A stretch of 64,000 nt of DNA from Hordeum vulgare subsp. vulgare. Lineage: Eukaryota > Streptophyta > Magnoliopsida > Poales > Poaceae. A model generated the notes under the pieces. It saw only the letters and a program-made list of their open reading frames with translations. It searched no databases and was not told where the DNA came from. Position numbers and translations under genes: made by a program. The stretch spans positions 321,729,186 to 321,793,185 of the forward strand of contig NC_058520.1 in NCBI RefSeq assembly GCF_904849725.1, read 5' to 3'. Positions 10,896 through 21,553 of this stretch are shown here, one piece after another. Every line of letters starts with the position of its first letter. Position 1 is the first letter of the stretch.

Positions 10896-12076
10896 GCATG
10901 GGTATGGGCAATCCCCTTGTCTTGTGCCAAGCTTGGGGGAGTTGCCCCGGTATCGTATCACCATCACATCTTTTGCCTTTACCTTTGTTTTAGTTTGTTC
11001 CTTTTCAGTTTTCTCTTTCTCTAGTAGAATAAAGGTCTTAGTGTTTTAGGCTTGAGTTTTTCTTTGTGTCACCCCCGATGTATTCGAGCTCGTGAGCCAT
11101 ATAATAAAGAGTGTCTTAGTTAAGGGCCTTGCCTCATGCCATGACCAAAAGGATGAGAAAAGAAGAAAAGCATGAAAGATCATGCAATGATCTTATGGGA
11201 ATTGATGGCTTCACATATAAAAAGAATGATGATTGAAACTTGTTGAGGGTAGACAAACGTAGACCTTGGTCATTGTTGCAATTAATAGGAAGTGATAACG
11301 AATGAGAGGTTCACATATAAATATATCATCTTTGACACCATCTATGATTGTGAACACTCACTAAACTATTGCATGCTTAGAAGTAGATGTTGGACAAGGA
11401 AGACAACATAATGAATTGTGTTTGCTTGGTTCCGAACAATGTTATATGACTAGAGATCCCTTAGCATGTGACGACTGCTTCCACCTCATATTAGCCAAAC
11501 TCCCGCACCAAGTAGAGATACTACTTGTGCATCCATAAACCTTCAACCCAGTTGTGCCATGAGAGTCCACCATACGTACCTATGGACTGAACTAGATCCC
11601 TCAAGTAAGTTGTCATCGGTGCAAGCAATAAAAATTGCTCCCTAGTATGTATGATCTATTAGTGTGTGGAAAATAAGCTTTGTACGAACCTATGATGAGG
11701 AAGACATAAAAGCGACAGACTGCATAATAAAGTTCTTTATAACATGAGGCAATATAAAGTGACATTCCTCCGCACTAAGAGGACACACATACAAACCTCA
11801 AAAGCGCATGACAACCTCTACTTCCCTCTGCGAGGGGCCTATCTTGTACCTTTATTTTTTGCCCCTGAAACAGTCATGGTGACCTTCACCTATTCCTTAT
11901 TTCGCCTTTATCTTGGCTAACGTCATATGCTTGGGAAAGATCTAAATTCATATGTCAACTTGGAAGTAAGTATTCATGAATTATTATTGTTGACATTACC
12001 CTTGAGGTAAATGGTTGGGAGGAGAAACTATAAACCCCTATCTTTCTGTGTGTCCACCTGAAACTTTGATATCATG
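10896..12076 (+). other. E2 non-coding region after the accessory ORF
   Basis: No gene is supported. A polypurine-like AAGCTTGGGGGAGTT occurs at about 10929-10943, close to the true E2 polypurine tract at 25060-25074. The rest is AT-rich untranslated sequence that resumes at 24722 after the T1 insertion. Confidence 0.7.
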
Positions 12077-12081
12077 GGTAC
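12077..12081. repeat. Target-site duplication of T1, left copy (GGTAC)
   Basis: GGTAC precedes the T1 5' LTR and is repeated exactly at 24717-24721 after the 3' LTR, which proves one intact insertion into the E2 3' internal region. Confidence 0.92.
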
Positions 12082-12640
12082 TGATGGGGTTATAGTCCTA
12101 GGGTAGGGTCATAGGCCTGCCCTATAGGTCCTACCCAAGGACTACCCCTCCCAAAGGACAAGGGCCTTAGTCAGTTCCGATTGAATTAAGGAATCCCCAT
12201 CATCCAGTCGGTAGCAGATCCTCGATGACGTCCAGTCGGAGAGTAACATTCGGAGCGTATCTAGCTGACCGACTGGATACCACTCGGTACACCGTGACCC
12301 CTGTGGGGGGAAACAGTCGTACGTTTCCAGGTGCATTTATTAGCATTTAGGTCGTCCGTTACGTGTAACGTACACATTCAATCGCCACTACTCCGCCCCT
12401 GAATCAGAACCGTTGTGGAGGGCAGCGCACTCTATATAAGCCACCCTCCCCCACTGGTAAAGGGGTTAGCAAATCATTGTATTCCATATTCCACTCGACA
12501 ACAAGCTCAGAGAGCACTGAGACGTAGGGCTGTTACCTCCACCGCAGAGGGGCCTGAACTCATACAACCTCGCCGTAGCTAGGACTCTTCCCATCTCATT
12601 CGTACCCTACACATCTACTGTCAGGCTTATACCCACGACA
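12082..12640 (+). repeat. T1 5' LTR
   Basis: Runs from TGATGGGGTTATAG to CCCACGACA and aligns with 24159-24716. The sequence is rich in copies of CAGTCGG and GACTGG. A TATA box at 12433-12440 is followed by the presumed transcript start and a polyadenylation-competent R region. Confidence 0.93.
12433..12440 (+). promoter_or_regulatory. T1 5' LTR TATA box
   Basis: TATATAAG in the context CACTCTATATAAGCCACC is a strong plant TATA box; the same sequence is kept in the 3' LTR at 24509-24516. Confidence 0.8.
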
Positions 12641-12641
12641 G

Positions 12642-12659
12642 TTGGCGCCCACCATGGGG
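12642..12659 (+). other. T1 primer-binding site
   Basis: TTGGCGCCCACCATGGGG follows the LTR end by one base. T2 carries a related motif at 34134-34150 on the other strand. I could not assign the primer tRNA with certainty. The gag ATG at 12654 overlaps this site, so the leader is extremely short. Confidence 0.75.
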
Positions 12660-15383
12660 CAAGCGTCTATGCGACTTCCGGCGAGTTTGCAACTACTTGC
12701 TTTTGTCATGTCGACCGGTGGAGATTCGAGCATGGGTCACCAGATCTTCTTCGGCGCTCTCTCCTTCACCGTCGACGATTCGGCGTGGCTTCGGGAGGCA
12801 CCTCTCGACGTCGAGGCGCTTCCCCGTCGTGGGGTCACGCAATTCCGTGCCGGCGCCCTCGGCGTTCTTCTTCTCCAACAATCGGCTCCGTTGTCGACCT
12901 GCACCTCCGTCATGCGCCGCAACAAGCGGTCCCGCCGTCCGCGTCTCCAACGTTGGGTGCAGCATGCCCGAGCGCATCAGATCGTGTCTTCTCAAGTGGC
13001 AGTTCTGGAGTCTGTTGTGGTTGCCCCGCGTTCCCAGCGCTCGGGCTCAGTTCCGACTGAGTTTCCTTCCGAGTACGCGGGTCGCGGGCCTACAGCAGAA
13101 GTACACATGGCCAACTCCCATGAAGATCCCCGTCAAGCTGGTCAAAGCGAGCGCGAGGTCGGTGAAGCATCCGGTGTGCGCCGTCCACCTCGCCATTCTG
13201 CCAGTCGACACACTCGGCGGAGCAACGTGGAGTTGTTCCGCACGCCCCTCCTCAACTTGGCTGCGGCTGCCAAGATAGCCGATTCCCTCTAGCCGACTAA
13301 TTCGGAGGCAGGATGGGGGATTGAGCAGATCCGAGCCCTGTTGCACACGGCGCAGCAGCAGAATTCGGCAGTCTCCCAGTCGCACAACCGGATCTACAAT
13401 AGTTCCGTCCATGCAAACACGCATCGGTCGGTTCACAGCCCTGGATCCCATCAGCGCCACAGGGGAGGCAGCCGTTCCATGATTCATGAAGATCGCCGCC
13501 GCTCACGCACTCCTCCGCGGGGTGGGCCCTATGGGTCCCGACATCATGATGATCGGCGTTCAGTCGGCGACACTTACGACCCAAGACCCGACGCAAGAGG
13601 ACGTATCGCCCAGCGAAGAGTCGACAGGGGTCGAGCCCACCGTGATGGTCACGATATGGACCGTCCGAGTGGAAGCAGGGCCATCGTGTCCGGTCCCGAG
13701 TGTTTTAGTCGAGCCATCCGCTCGGCTGACATCCCGCCCAACTTCCGATTGGCAGCGGGAATCAGTAAGTTTACAGGAGAGTCCAAGCCGGAAACATGGC
13801 TGGAGGACTACCGAGTGGCAGTCCAGATCGGAGGAGGAGACGACCATGTCGCTATGAAGCAGCTCCCTCTGATGCTCGACGGCTCAGCGCGAGCGTGGCT
13901 GAACCAGTTGGCCCCCTCGAGCATTTACAGTTGGGCGGATCTGGCCCGAGTGTTCATCAGGACCTTCGAAGGGACGTGCAAACGCCCTGCGGGCCTTGTG
14001 GAGCTCCAGCACTGTGTCCAGAAGCCGAATGAGCCCCTGCGCGACTTCATCCAGCGTTCGACAACTCTCTACCACACGGTGGAGAACGTCACCAAGCATC
14101 AAGCAGTCTGCGCCTTCAAGGCAGGCGTGCGGTACAGAGAGCTGTATCTAAAGTTCGGTCGAACAGGCGACATCTCCATGAGCAAGATGATGGAGATAGC
14201 GGCTCGCTATGCAAATGGCGAAGAAGAGGACCGCATCCGGAGTGGCAAGCACAAGACAGTCAGCGATGTTGACGGAGGTAACACTCAGAAGCAGAAACAG
14301 AAAGCTCCGCCCACACCGCAAGCAGAAGCTGCAGCCGTGACCAATGCCAAGTTCAAGGGCAAAGGGAAGGTGCAGTTTACCCCCAAGAAGAAGCCGTTCA
14401 ACAATCCCATCCTGGACCAGCCTTGTCCGGTTCACAGGAAGATGGTCGAAGAAGGCAACCCCATATACGCGAAGCATACCACTCGACAGTGTCATCTCCT
14501 GATCCAGGGGTTCATCGAGGGACAACCGAGTGAGAAGGATCCTGAACAAGATGAGGAGGATAAGGAGGATCCGTTCCCCCAAGTCCATGCAACCCTCATG
14601 ATTTTTGCTGACATCGAAAGCAAGAGTCGACTGAAACTGGTGAACAGAGAGGTTAACATGGCCACTCCAACCAGTCCCAAGTTCCTGAAATGGTCTCAAA
14701 CTGCGATCACTTTCGACCAGTCGGATCATCCCGCACATGTACCCACTCTGGGGAGAGAGGCTCTGGTCGTCGACCCGGTGGTGGAAGGAGTCCATCTTCG
14801 CAAAGTCCTCATGGATGGCGACAGCGGCTTGAACATCATGTACGCTGACACAATCAAGGGGATGGGCATTCCGATGTCCAAACTCAGCGAGAGCAGCATG
14901 CAGTTTCACGGAGTCATCCCTGGACGGAAGGCCAAGTCACTCGGCCAGATCGCGTTGGACGTTGTTTTCGGCTCCGACAAGAACTTCCGCAAGGAGAAGC
15001 TGACATTCGAAGTGGTAGACTTCCAGAGTGCTTACCACGCAATCCTGGGTCGCCCGGCGTATGCTCGTTTCATGGCCCGTCCGTGTTACGTCTACTTGAA
15101 GCTGAAGATGCCAGGCCCGAAAGGCGTGATCACCATCACGGGCAATCGTCAGCGAGCCGAAGAGTGTCTGCAGCAGGGATCAAGAATCGTCAACCAGCAG
15201 ATGGTTGTTCTCGAGCTCGACGAGTACAAGAAGACAGTCGACCCCGCCTACCTGATGCGCTCAAAGAAACCAGCTTCTGAGTCCGCATTCCAGTCGGCGG
15301 GAGAGACAAAGAAGGTCAGCATCCACCCGACGGACGACTCTGCTGCCCCGACGAACATCTCCACCACCCTCGATCCTAAATAG
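12654..15383 (+). pseudogene. gag-pro: T1 gag and aspartic protease (one internal UAG)
   Basis: The frame opens at ATG 12654 (MGQASMRLPA), is interrupted by TAG 13290-13292 and runs on in the same frame to TAG 15381-15383. The gag core lies around 13780-14220 (PETWLEDYRVAV, GSARAWLNQLAP, FIRTFEGTCKRPAG, EPLRDFIQR). A Cys/His cluster (CPVHRK ... KHTTRQC) near 14425-14490 may be the zinc-binding knuckle of this lineage. The protease follows: LMDGDSGLNIMY near 14810-14845, where the expected Asp-Gly-Gly-Ser is Asp-Gly-Asp-Ser, and ILGRPAYARFMARP near 15043-15080. The Arg/Ser/His-rich segment around 13400-13660 looks RNA-binding. Both stops are consistent with C-to-T change in glutamine codons. 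Confidence 0.88.
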
Positions 15384-18300
15384 GAAGCCGAGCTCACCCA
15401 ATTCCTCCGTGAGAACTGGGACATCTTCGCATGGAAACCCTCTGACATGCCAGGTGTACCCAGGGAGTTGGCTGAGCACCGACTGCACGTGGATCCCACC
15501 GCTCGGCCTGTCCGGGAGCGCCTGCACCGATCAGCCGCGCACAAGAGGAAGGCAATTGGGGAAGAGGTGGCCAAGCTGCTGGCCGCCAACTTCATTCGCG
15601 AGGTCCACCACTCTGAGTGGCTCACCAATGTTGTCATGGTACCCAAGAAGGACAAGTCGCTCCGAATGTGCATCGACTTCAAGCATCTCAATAAGGTCTG
15701 CCCGAAAGACCATTTTCTGCTCCCCCGCATAGATCAAATTGTCGATTCGACTGCGGGATGCGAGCGTTTGTCATTTCTTGATGCCTACTCGGGCTATCAT
15801 CAGATCCGTCTGTATGGTCCCGATGAGTTAAAAACAGCCTTCATCACCCCATTCGGGTGCTTCTGCTACATCACTATGCCTTTCGGTCTGAAGAATGCAG
15901 GAGCTACCTTTATGCGCATGATCCAAAAATGTCTCCTCGACCAGATCGGTCGCAATGTGGAGGCATATATGGATGATATCATAGTCAAGTCACGCAAAGG
16001 TTCCGACCTGCTGTCTGACTTGGCAGAAAAATTCGCCAACCTTCGTAGGTACGATATCAAGCTCAACCCAGCCAAATGTTCATTCGGTGTTCCCAGCGGA
16101 AAGTTACTCGGTTTCTTCGTTTCCGAACGAGGGATCGACGTCAACCCCGAAAAGATCGGGACCATCGTCCGAATGGAGAGGCCGGTCAGAATACACGATG
16201 TTCAACGGCTCACAGGTTGCCTAGCGGCTTTGAGCAGGTTCATCAGTCGACTCGGCGAAAAGGCACTTCCTCTATACCGACCCATGAAGAAATCAGATAC
16301 CTTCGAGTGGACAGACGAAGCCCAAGTCGCATTCGACGACCTCAAAGTCCTACTTTCCACCCAGCCGGTTCTTACTGCTCCGCTCAGTAAAGAGCCCCTT
16401 CTTCTATATATCGCGGCTACAAATCAAGTCGTCAGTACTGTTCTTACAGTCGAGCGAGAAGAAGAAGGCAAAGCATACAAAGTTCAGCGGCCAGTGTACT
16501 ACGTCTCCGAAGTCCTGACTCCTTCCAAGCAGAGGTATCCCCATTATCAAAAACTTATCTATGGGATCTATATGACTGCGAAGAAGGTGGCTCATTATTT
16601 TGAAGACCACTCGGTATCTGTCGTTTCTGATGCTCCGTTGTCGGAAATTCTCCACAATCGAGACGCATCAGGCCGAGTGGCGAAGTGGGCAATGGAGATG
16701 TTGTACTGTGACATCAAGTTCGAGGCCAAGAAAGCTATTAAGTCTCAAGCCCTGGTTGACTTTATAGCAGAATGGGTAGAACAACAGCAACCGACCCACA
16801 TCTACTCGGCTCATTGGACAATGTTCTTCGATGGATCTAAGATGTTGAATGGCTCAGGCGCTGGTGTTGTGATCATATCACCAAAGGGCGACAAGCTCAA
16901 GTACGTGCTGCAGATACACTTTGATTCCTCCAACAACGAGGCAGAGTATGAAGCTCTCCTCTACGGATTGCGCATGGCCATCTCACTCGGCGTCCGTCGC
17001 TTGATGGTCTACGGCGATTCGGATTTGGTGGTCAATCAAGTGATGAAAGAGTGGGACGTCAGGAACCCCACCATGACCACATATTGCAATGCAGTGAGGA
17101 AGCTGGAGAAGAAGTTTGAAGGTCTAGAGCTCCACCATGTTCCGAGACTGAAGAACATAGCAGCTGATGAGTTGGCAAAACTCGGATCCACTCGGAGACC
17201 AGTCCCGAGTGATGTCTGCCTCGAGCACCTCCACCTTCCCTCAATCAAAGAAGATCCCTTCACAGAAGAACCGGTACAACCCAAGAGCACAACAGATCCG
17301 ACTGAAGTCGATGTACCTGCTGTGGTTGATCTGGTCATGGAGATTCTGGCTGTCATTCCCGATTGGACAGTGTCGATCATTGCATATATCCTGAGGCAAG
17401 AACTTCCAGAAGACGAAGTCCAAGCCAGGCAAATAGTCCGCAGGTCGAAGGCATTCACTGTCATTGATGGTCAATTGTACAAGGAGAGTGTTTCAGGCGT
17501 TCTTCAATGCTGCATTTCCCCAGAGGAAGGGCAGTTGATCCTAGAGGATATTCACTCGGGAACCTGCGGTCATCACGCTTCTATGAGAGCAATCATCGAC
17601 AAGGCGTTCAGAGCTAGTTTCTTTTGGCTGCAGGCAAACGAGATGGCTAAAGATATGGTCGACCGATGTGAAGGCTGTCAGTTCTACTCCAACAAGTCCC
17701 ACAAGCCAACATCTACATTGAAGACAATCCCTCTTGTGTGGCCATTTGCAGTTTGGGGATTAGATACAGTCGGACCATTCAAGACAGGCCAAGGTGGCTA
17801 CACACATCTGTTGGTGGCAGTCGACAAGTTCACAAAATGGATAGAAGCCAAGCCCACCAAGAAACTCGACGCCTCAACAGCTGTCAAATTTGTCAGGGAC
17901 ATCATTTCCAGATTCGGGGTACCTCACAGCATAATCACGGACAACGGGACAAACTTCGACTCGGACAGATTCAAAGGTTTCTGTGCGAGTCAGGGTATCC
18001 GAGTGGATTTTGCTTCCGTAGCACATCCTCAATCCAACGGACAAGCTGAGCGGGCGAATGGGCATATTCTTCAAGGTTTTAAGCCCCGACTCCTGCAAGA
18101 GGTGGGACACGCTGCTGGCGCATGGGTCACCGAGTTACCTTCAGTGCTTTGGGGCCTCCGCACCACTCCGAATAGATCAACGGGGCGATCACCGTTCTTC
18201 CTCGTTTATGGAGCAGAAGCGGTCCTTCCGAGTGACCTGCTTCATAATGCCCCACGAGTCGAACTCTTCTCCGAAGCTGAAGCAGAACAAGCAAGGCAAG

Positions 18301-18596
18301 ATAGAGTAGATCTTCTAGAGGAGGAACGCGAGATGGCACTAACTCGCTCAACAATTTACCAGCAAGATCTGCGACGCTTTCATGCGCGTCACGTCAGGAG
18401 TCGCACATTCCAAGCAGGCGACTTAGTGCTCCGAGTGGATCAGCAAAGACCCCACAAGTTGGCTCCGGCCTGGGAAGGGCCTTTCATCATCTCCAAGGTG
18501 CTGAAATACGGAGCATACAGACTCTACAACATTCAGAGGGAGACAGACGAGCCGCGCGCATGGAACGGAGACCTCCTCAAGAGATTCTATACGTGA
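15384..18596 (+). CDS. pol: T1 RT, two RNase H domains and integrase
   Basis: It stays in the gag-protease frame and is open from 15384 to the stop at 18594-18596; the first ATG is 15447, but the protein would normally be part of a polyprotein. RT has LRMCIDFKHLNK, FLDAYSGYHQI and catalytic YMDD at 15966-15977. The first RNase H has lost its leading acidic residue (LLLYIAATNQ). It is followed by a second, intact RNase H with FFDGSK, NNEAEYEAL, VYGDSDLV and NIAADELAKL (about 16815-17190), the mark of the Tat lineage. Integrase shows an HHCC region (GHHASM ... CEGCQF) and DDE residues in WGLDTVGP, ITDNGTNF and GQAERANG. Its length and lack of frame damage suggest recent activity. Confidence 0.93.
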   Translation, partial: EAELTQFLRENWDIFAWKPSDMPGVPRELAEHRLHVDPTARPVRERLHRSAAHKRKAIGEEVAKLLAANFIREVHHSEWLTNVVMVPKKDKSLRMCIDFKHLNKVCPKDHFLLPRIDQIVDSTAGCERLSFLDAYSGYHQIRLYGPDELKTAFITPFGCFCYITMPFGLKNAGATFMRMIQKCLLDQIGRNVEAYMDDIIVKSRKGSDLLSDLAEKFANLRRYDIKLNPAKCSFGVPSGKLLGFFVSERGIDVNPEKIGTIVRMERPVRIHDVQRLTGCLAALSRFISRLGEKALPLYRPMKKSDTFEWTDEAQVAFDDLKVLLSTQPVLTAPLSKEPLLLYIAATNQVVSTVLTVEREEEGKAYKVQRPVYYVSEVLTPSKQRYPHYQKLIYGIYMTAKKVAHYFEDHSVSVVSDAPLSEILHNRDASGRVAKWAMEMLYCDIKFEAKKAIKSQALVDFIAEWVEQQQPTHIYSAHWTMFFDGSKMLNGSGAGVVIISPKGDKLKYVLQIHFDSSNNEAEYEALLYGLRMAISLGVRRLMVYGDSDLVVNQVMKEWDVRNPTMTTYCNAVRKLEKKFEGLELHHVPRLKNIAADELAKLGSTRRPVPSDVCLEHLHLPSIKEDPFTEEPVQPKSTTDPTEVDVPAVVDLVMEILAVIPDWTVSIIAYILRQELPEDEVQARQIVRRSKAFTVIDGQLYKESVSGVLQCCISPEEGQLILEDIHSGTCGHHASMRAIIDKAFRASFFWLQANEMAKDMVDRCEGCQFYSNKSHKPTSTLKTIPLVWPFAVWGLDTVGPFKTGQGGYTHLLVAVDKFTKWIEAKPTKKLDASTAVKFVRDIISRFGVPHSIITDNGTNFDSDRFKGFCASQGIRVDFASVAHPQSNGQAERANGHILQGFKPRLLQEVGHAAGAWVTELPSVLWGLRTTPNRSTGRSPFFLVYGAEAVLPSDLLHNAPRVELFSEAEAEQARQDRVDLLEEEREMALTRSTIYQQDLRRFHARHVRSRTFQAGDLVLRVDQQRPHKLAPAWEGPFIISKVLKYGAYRLYNIQRETDEPRAWNGDLLKRFYT

Positions 18597-18710
18597 TCGT
18601 CGACTGAAGCGGTGTAACGAACAAGTATTGATGAAATAATATACATCAGATTAAGTTTTTTGCAGATTCAGAGTTTTTCCACGGTCGCAGACTCCGGTCA
18701 CAAAAAAAAA

Positions 18711-20040
18711 CTTAGTTGCGATCCTGAATCGCCTAAGTTTTAACTTTCTCCGAGTGTGCACTAAACGTCAAACTCGGAGACTTAGCTGCAATCCTGAATC
18801 GCCTAAGTTTTAACTTTCTCCGAGTGTGCACTAAACGTCGCACTCGGAGACTTAGCTGCGATCCCGAATCACCTAAGTACTAACTTCCTCCGAGTGTGCA
18901 CTAAACGTCGCACTCGGGGACTTAGCTGCGATCCTGAATCGCCTAAGTTCTAACTTCCTCCGAGTGTGCTCTAAACGTCGCACTCGGGGACTTAGCTGCG
19001 ATCCTGAATCGCCTAAGTACTAACTTCCTCCGAGTGTGCACTAAACGTCGCACTCGGAGACTTAGCTGCGATCCTGAATCGCCTAAGTACTAACTTCCTC
19101 CGAGTGTGCACTAAACGTCGCACTCGGGGACTTAGCTGCGATCCTGAATCGCCTAAGTTCTAACTTCCTCCGAGTGTGCTCTAAACGTCGCACTCGGGGA
19201 CTTAGCTGCGATCCTGAATCGCCTAAGTACTAACTTCCTCCGAGTGTGCACTAAACGTCGCACTCGGGGACTTAGCTGCGATCCTGAATCGCCTAAGTAC
19301 TAACTTCCTCCGAGTGTGCACTAAACGTCGCACTCGAGGATTTAGCTGCGATCCTGAATCGCCTAAGTTCTAACTTCCTCCGAGTGTGCTCTAGACGTCG
19401 CACTCGGGGACTTAGCTGTGATCAAGAATCACCTAGGTACTAACTTCCTCCGAGTGTGCACTAAACGTCGCACTCGGGGACTTAGCTGCGATCCTGTATC
19501 GCCTAAGTTCTAACTTCCTCCGAGTGTGCTCTAAACGTCGCACTCGGAGACTTAGCTGCGATCCTGAATCGCCTAAGTTTTAACTTTCTCTGAGTGTGCA
19601 CTAAACGTCGCACTTGGAGACTTAGCTGCGATCCTAAATCGCCTAAGTAATAACTTCCTCCGAGTGTGCACTATATGTCGCGCTCGGGGACTTAGTTGTG
19701 ATCAAGAATCACCTAAGTACTGACTTCCTCCAAGTGTGCACTAAACATCGCACTCGAGGACTTAGCTGCGATCCTTAATCGCCTAAGTTCTAACTTCCTC
19801 CGAGTGTGCACTACACGTCGCACTCGGGGACTTAGCTGTGATCAAGAATCACCTAAGTACTGACTTTCTCCGAGTGTGCACTAAACGTCGCACTCGAGGA
19901 CTTAGCTGCAATCCTTAATCGCCTAAGTTCTAACTTCCTCTGAGTGTGCTCTAAACGTCGCACTCGGGGACTTAGCTGTGATCAAGAATCACCTAAGTAC
20001 TAATCTTCTCCGAGTATGCACTAAACGTCGCACTCGAAAC
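18711..20040. repeat. T1 tandem array: 19 units of exactly 70 bp
   Basis: Units start every 70 bases from 18711 to 19971, each opening with CTTAGCTGCG or a close variant, and no unit has an indel. Each unit holds two inverted repeats: CTTAG/GCGAT pairing with ATCGC/CTAAG around a short loop, and CGAGTG pairing with CACTCG around about 14 bases. Four units (19411, 19691, 19831, 19971) carry GTGAT with ATCAC, so both sides of the first stem changed together. The array lies between integrase and the end of the antisense gene. Function is unknown; such arrays can arise in 3' regions of Tat elements by strand slippage. Confidence 0.95.
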
Positions 20041-20212
20041 AACATTCAAACACAAGAGTAAATGCTTTCATTCGGATTCCAAAATTCTCGAAAAAGATAG
20101 CTAACTCGGTGCGGATCAAGCTTACCCACACCGATTTAAAAGTATGACAGCCAACAGAAGTGGCTAAAGTACCTTACAGATAAACACTCGGCATACCGAG
20201 GATAAAGTTTTC
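20041..20212. other. Spacer between tandem array and antisense gene
   Basis: No gene is visible. It would be the 3' untranslated and termination region of the antisense gene. It contains further CACTCGG/ACTCGG words like those in the array. Confidence 0.5.
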
Positions 20213-21078
20213 TTACGCGTCAGCTGGGCCGGCGCCAGGATTGGAGGGCTCCACGAAAGTGTCCAAGTCGATTCTGTCGGCAATGCGGGTAGCACTCTCA
20301 AGGAACGTCTCCATGAAGTCTTTGAATCGAAGCTTCTTCGTGTTGGCGACCTTCAGTGTCTTTAGTTTTTCCTCACGCACCTCCTTGCAATGGACTCGGA
20401 CCAAGGACAGAGCAACATCTGCACCGCAACGCGCTGCCGATTTCTTCCACGATTGCACTCGGCTCGGAATCTCCTCCAGTCGCGCCATCAGGTTCTCCAT
20501 CTCCTACCGTGACTCGTCTTCTGGCCAAAGTTCCTTGTCAATTCGGCCAACGACCTCTCTCAGTCGACCGATGAAAGGACCCACTTTGCCTACGCGGATA
20601 TGCGCCCGGAGCAGATCCCGATTGGCGTCCTCGCCGAGTGGCACGTTGTCCTAAATGGACTGCTCCACAGCCGCGGCTTCAGCTTCAGCATCTACGCAAA
20701 AATCTGCAACAAAAGGACAAGCATACAATAAACGTCGAGTGTCACGCACACAGTACAAGCACTCGGCAAAACATAAGACCTACCAGCCAGACGAGTCATC
20801 ATCTGCCCAGCCCAGTCGTTGACATACTTCTCCTGAGCTATGCATCGTCTATTCAGGACGGCCATCTGATTCGTGAGAGCAGTCCTGTGTTTCCTCATTC
20901 TTTCCACTTCCTCAGTCAACACCTTGTTAGCTTCACGAGCCTCCTCCAAAGACTTCTCTCGCCCCTCCAGAGCATCCTTCATGCCGGCCATTGCGAGCAT
21001 AGCCGCATCAAGCTCACCAGCGAACTGGTTCCTCTCCGCTCTCAAAGCCTCATAGGCCGTCCCCATTTCACAAGTTTT

Positions 21079-21553
21079 CTGCCACCAAGAAACAAGGGAC
21101 AATCAGAAAGTTCAACAGTTAACAGTCTAAGTTCTTCAGACCCCTGCCGACGCAAGCAGTCGACAGCGGTCTCGGGGACTACACCCAGTGGGTTCACTAA
21201 GAGTGACCCCACTGGCATGCAGCTCAAGCAGGCCTGCCCTATTGAGATGCATGTTATCACCTACGCCTCCGAGGCCAATACTACCCGACTTGAGTACAAC
21301 TTACTCTCGGGGACTCTTACCGTAAGTGCACTCCGACTGCAACAACTACTCGCACTCGGTAATCCTATCTACAGACACAACCAAACTCAAGGCAAAATGT
21401 ATAAAGACAACTGTCGGTGCAAGCACTCGACAGAAGTCTCGGGGACTACACCCACTGGGTTCACTCAGAGTGAACCCATTGCAAACAACAGCTGCTATTC
21501 AAGAACACCCAGTGGGTTACAGGGGAAAAGTAAATACTTACTAGACCACTTAC
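21079..21553 (-). other. Intron 4 of the T1 antisense gene with paired short repeats
   Basis: A 475 bp interval bounded by GTAAGT at 21553 and GGCAG at 21079 on the minus strand. It contains two related blocks at about 21165-21215 and 21425-21480 (TCTCGGGGACTACACCCA and CACCCAGTGGGTT-like words). No coding is apparent on the minus strand. The plus-strand frame 20638-21654 that crosses it has no recognisable domain and I treat it as chance. Confidence 0.5.

Noticed and set aside
12642..12653. Start of the T1 gag at the TTG at 12642
   Set aside because: The TTG is part of the primer-binding site; the ATG at 12654 in the same frame is the natural start.
13560..14909. Long minus-strand ORFs (95 and 253 codons) opposite T1 gag-protease
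   Set aside because: They are shadows of the GC-rich sense frame, and gag-protease motifs identify the plus strand as coding.
18711..20040. Regular direct repeats that superficially resemble a CRISPR array
   Set aside because: There are no unique spacers; whole 70 bp units repeat, the setting is a plant retrotransposon, and no cas genes exist.
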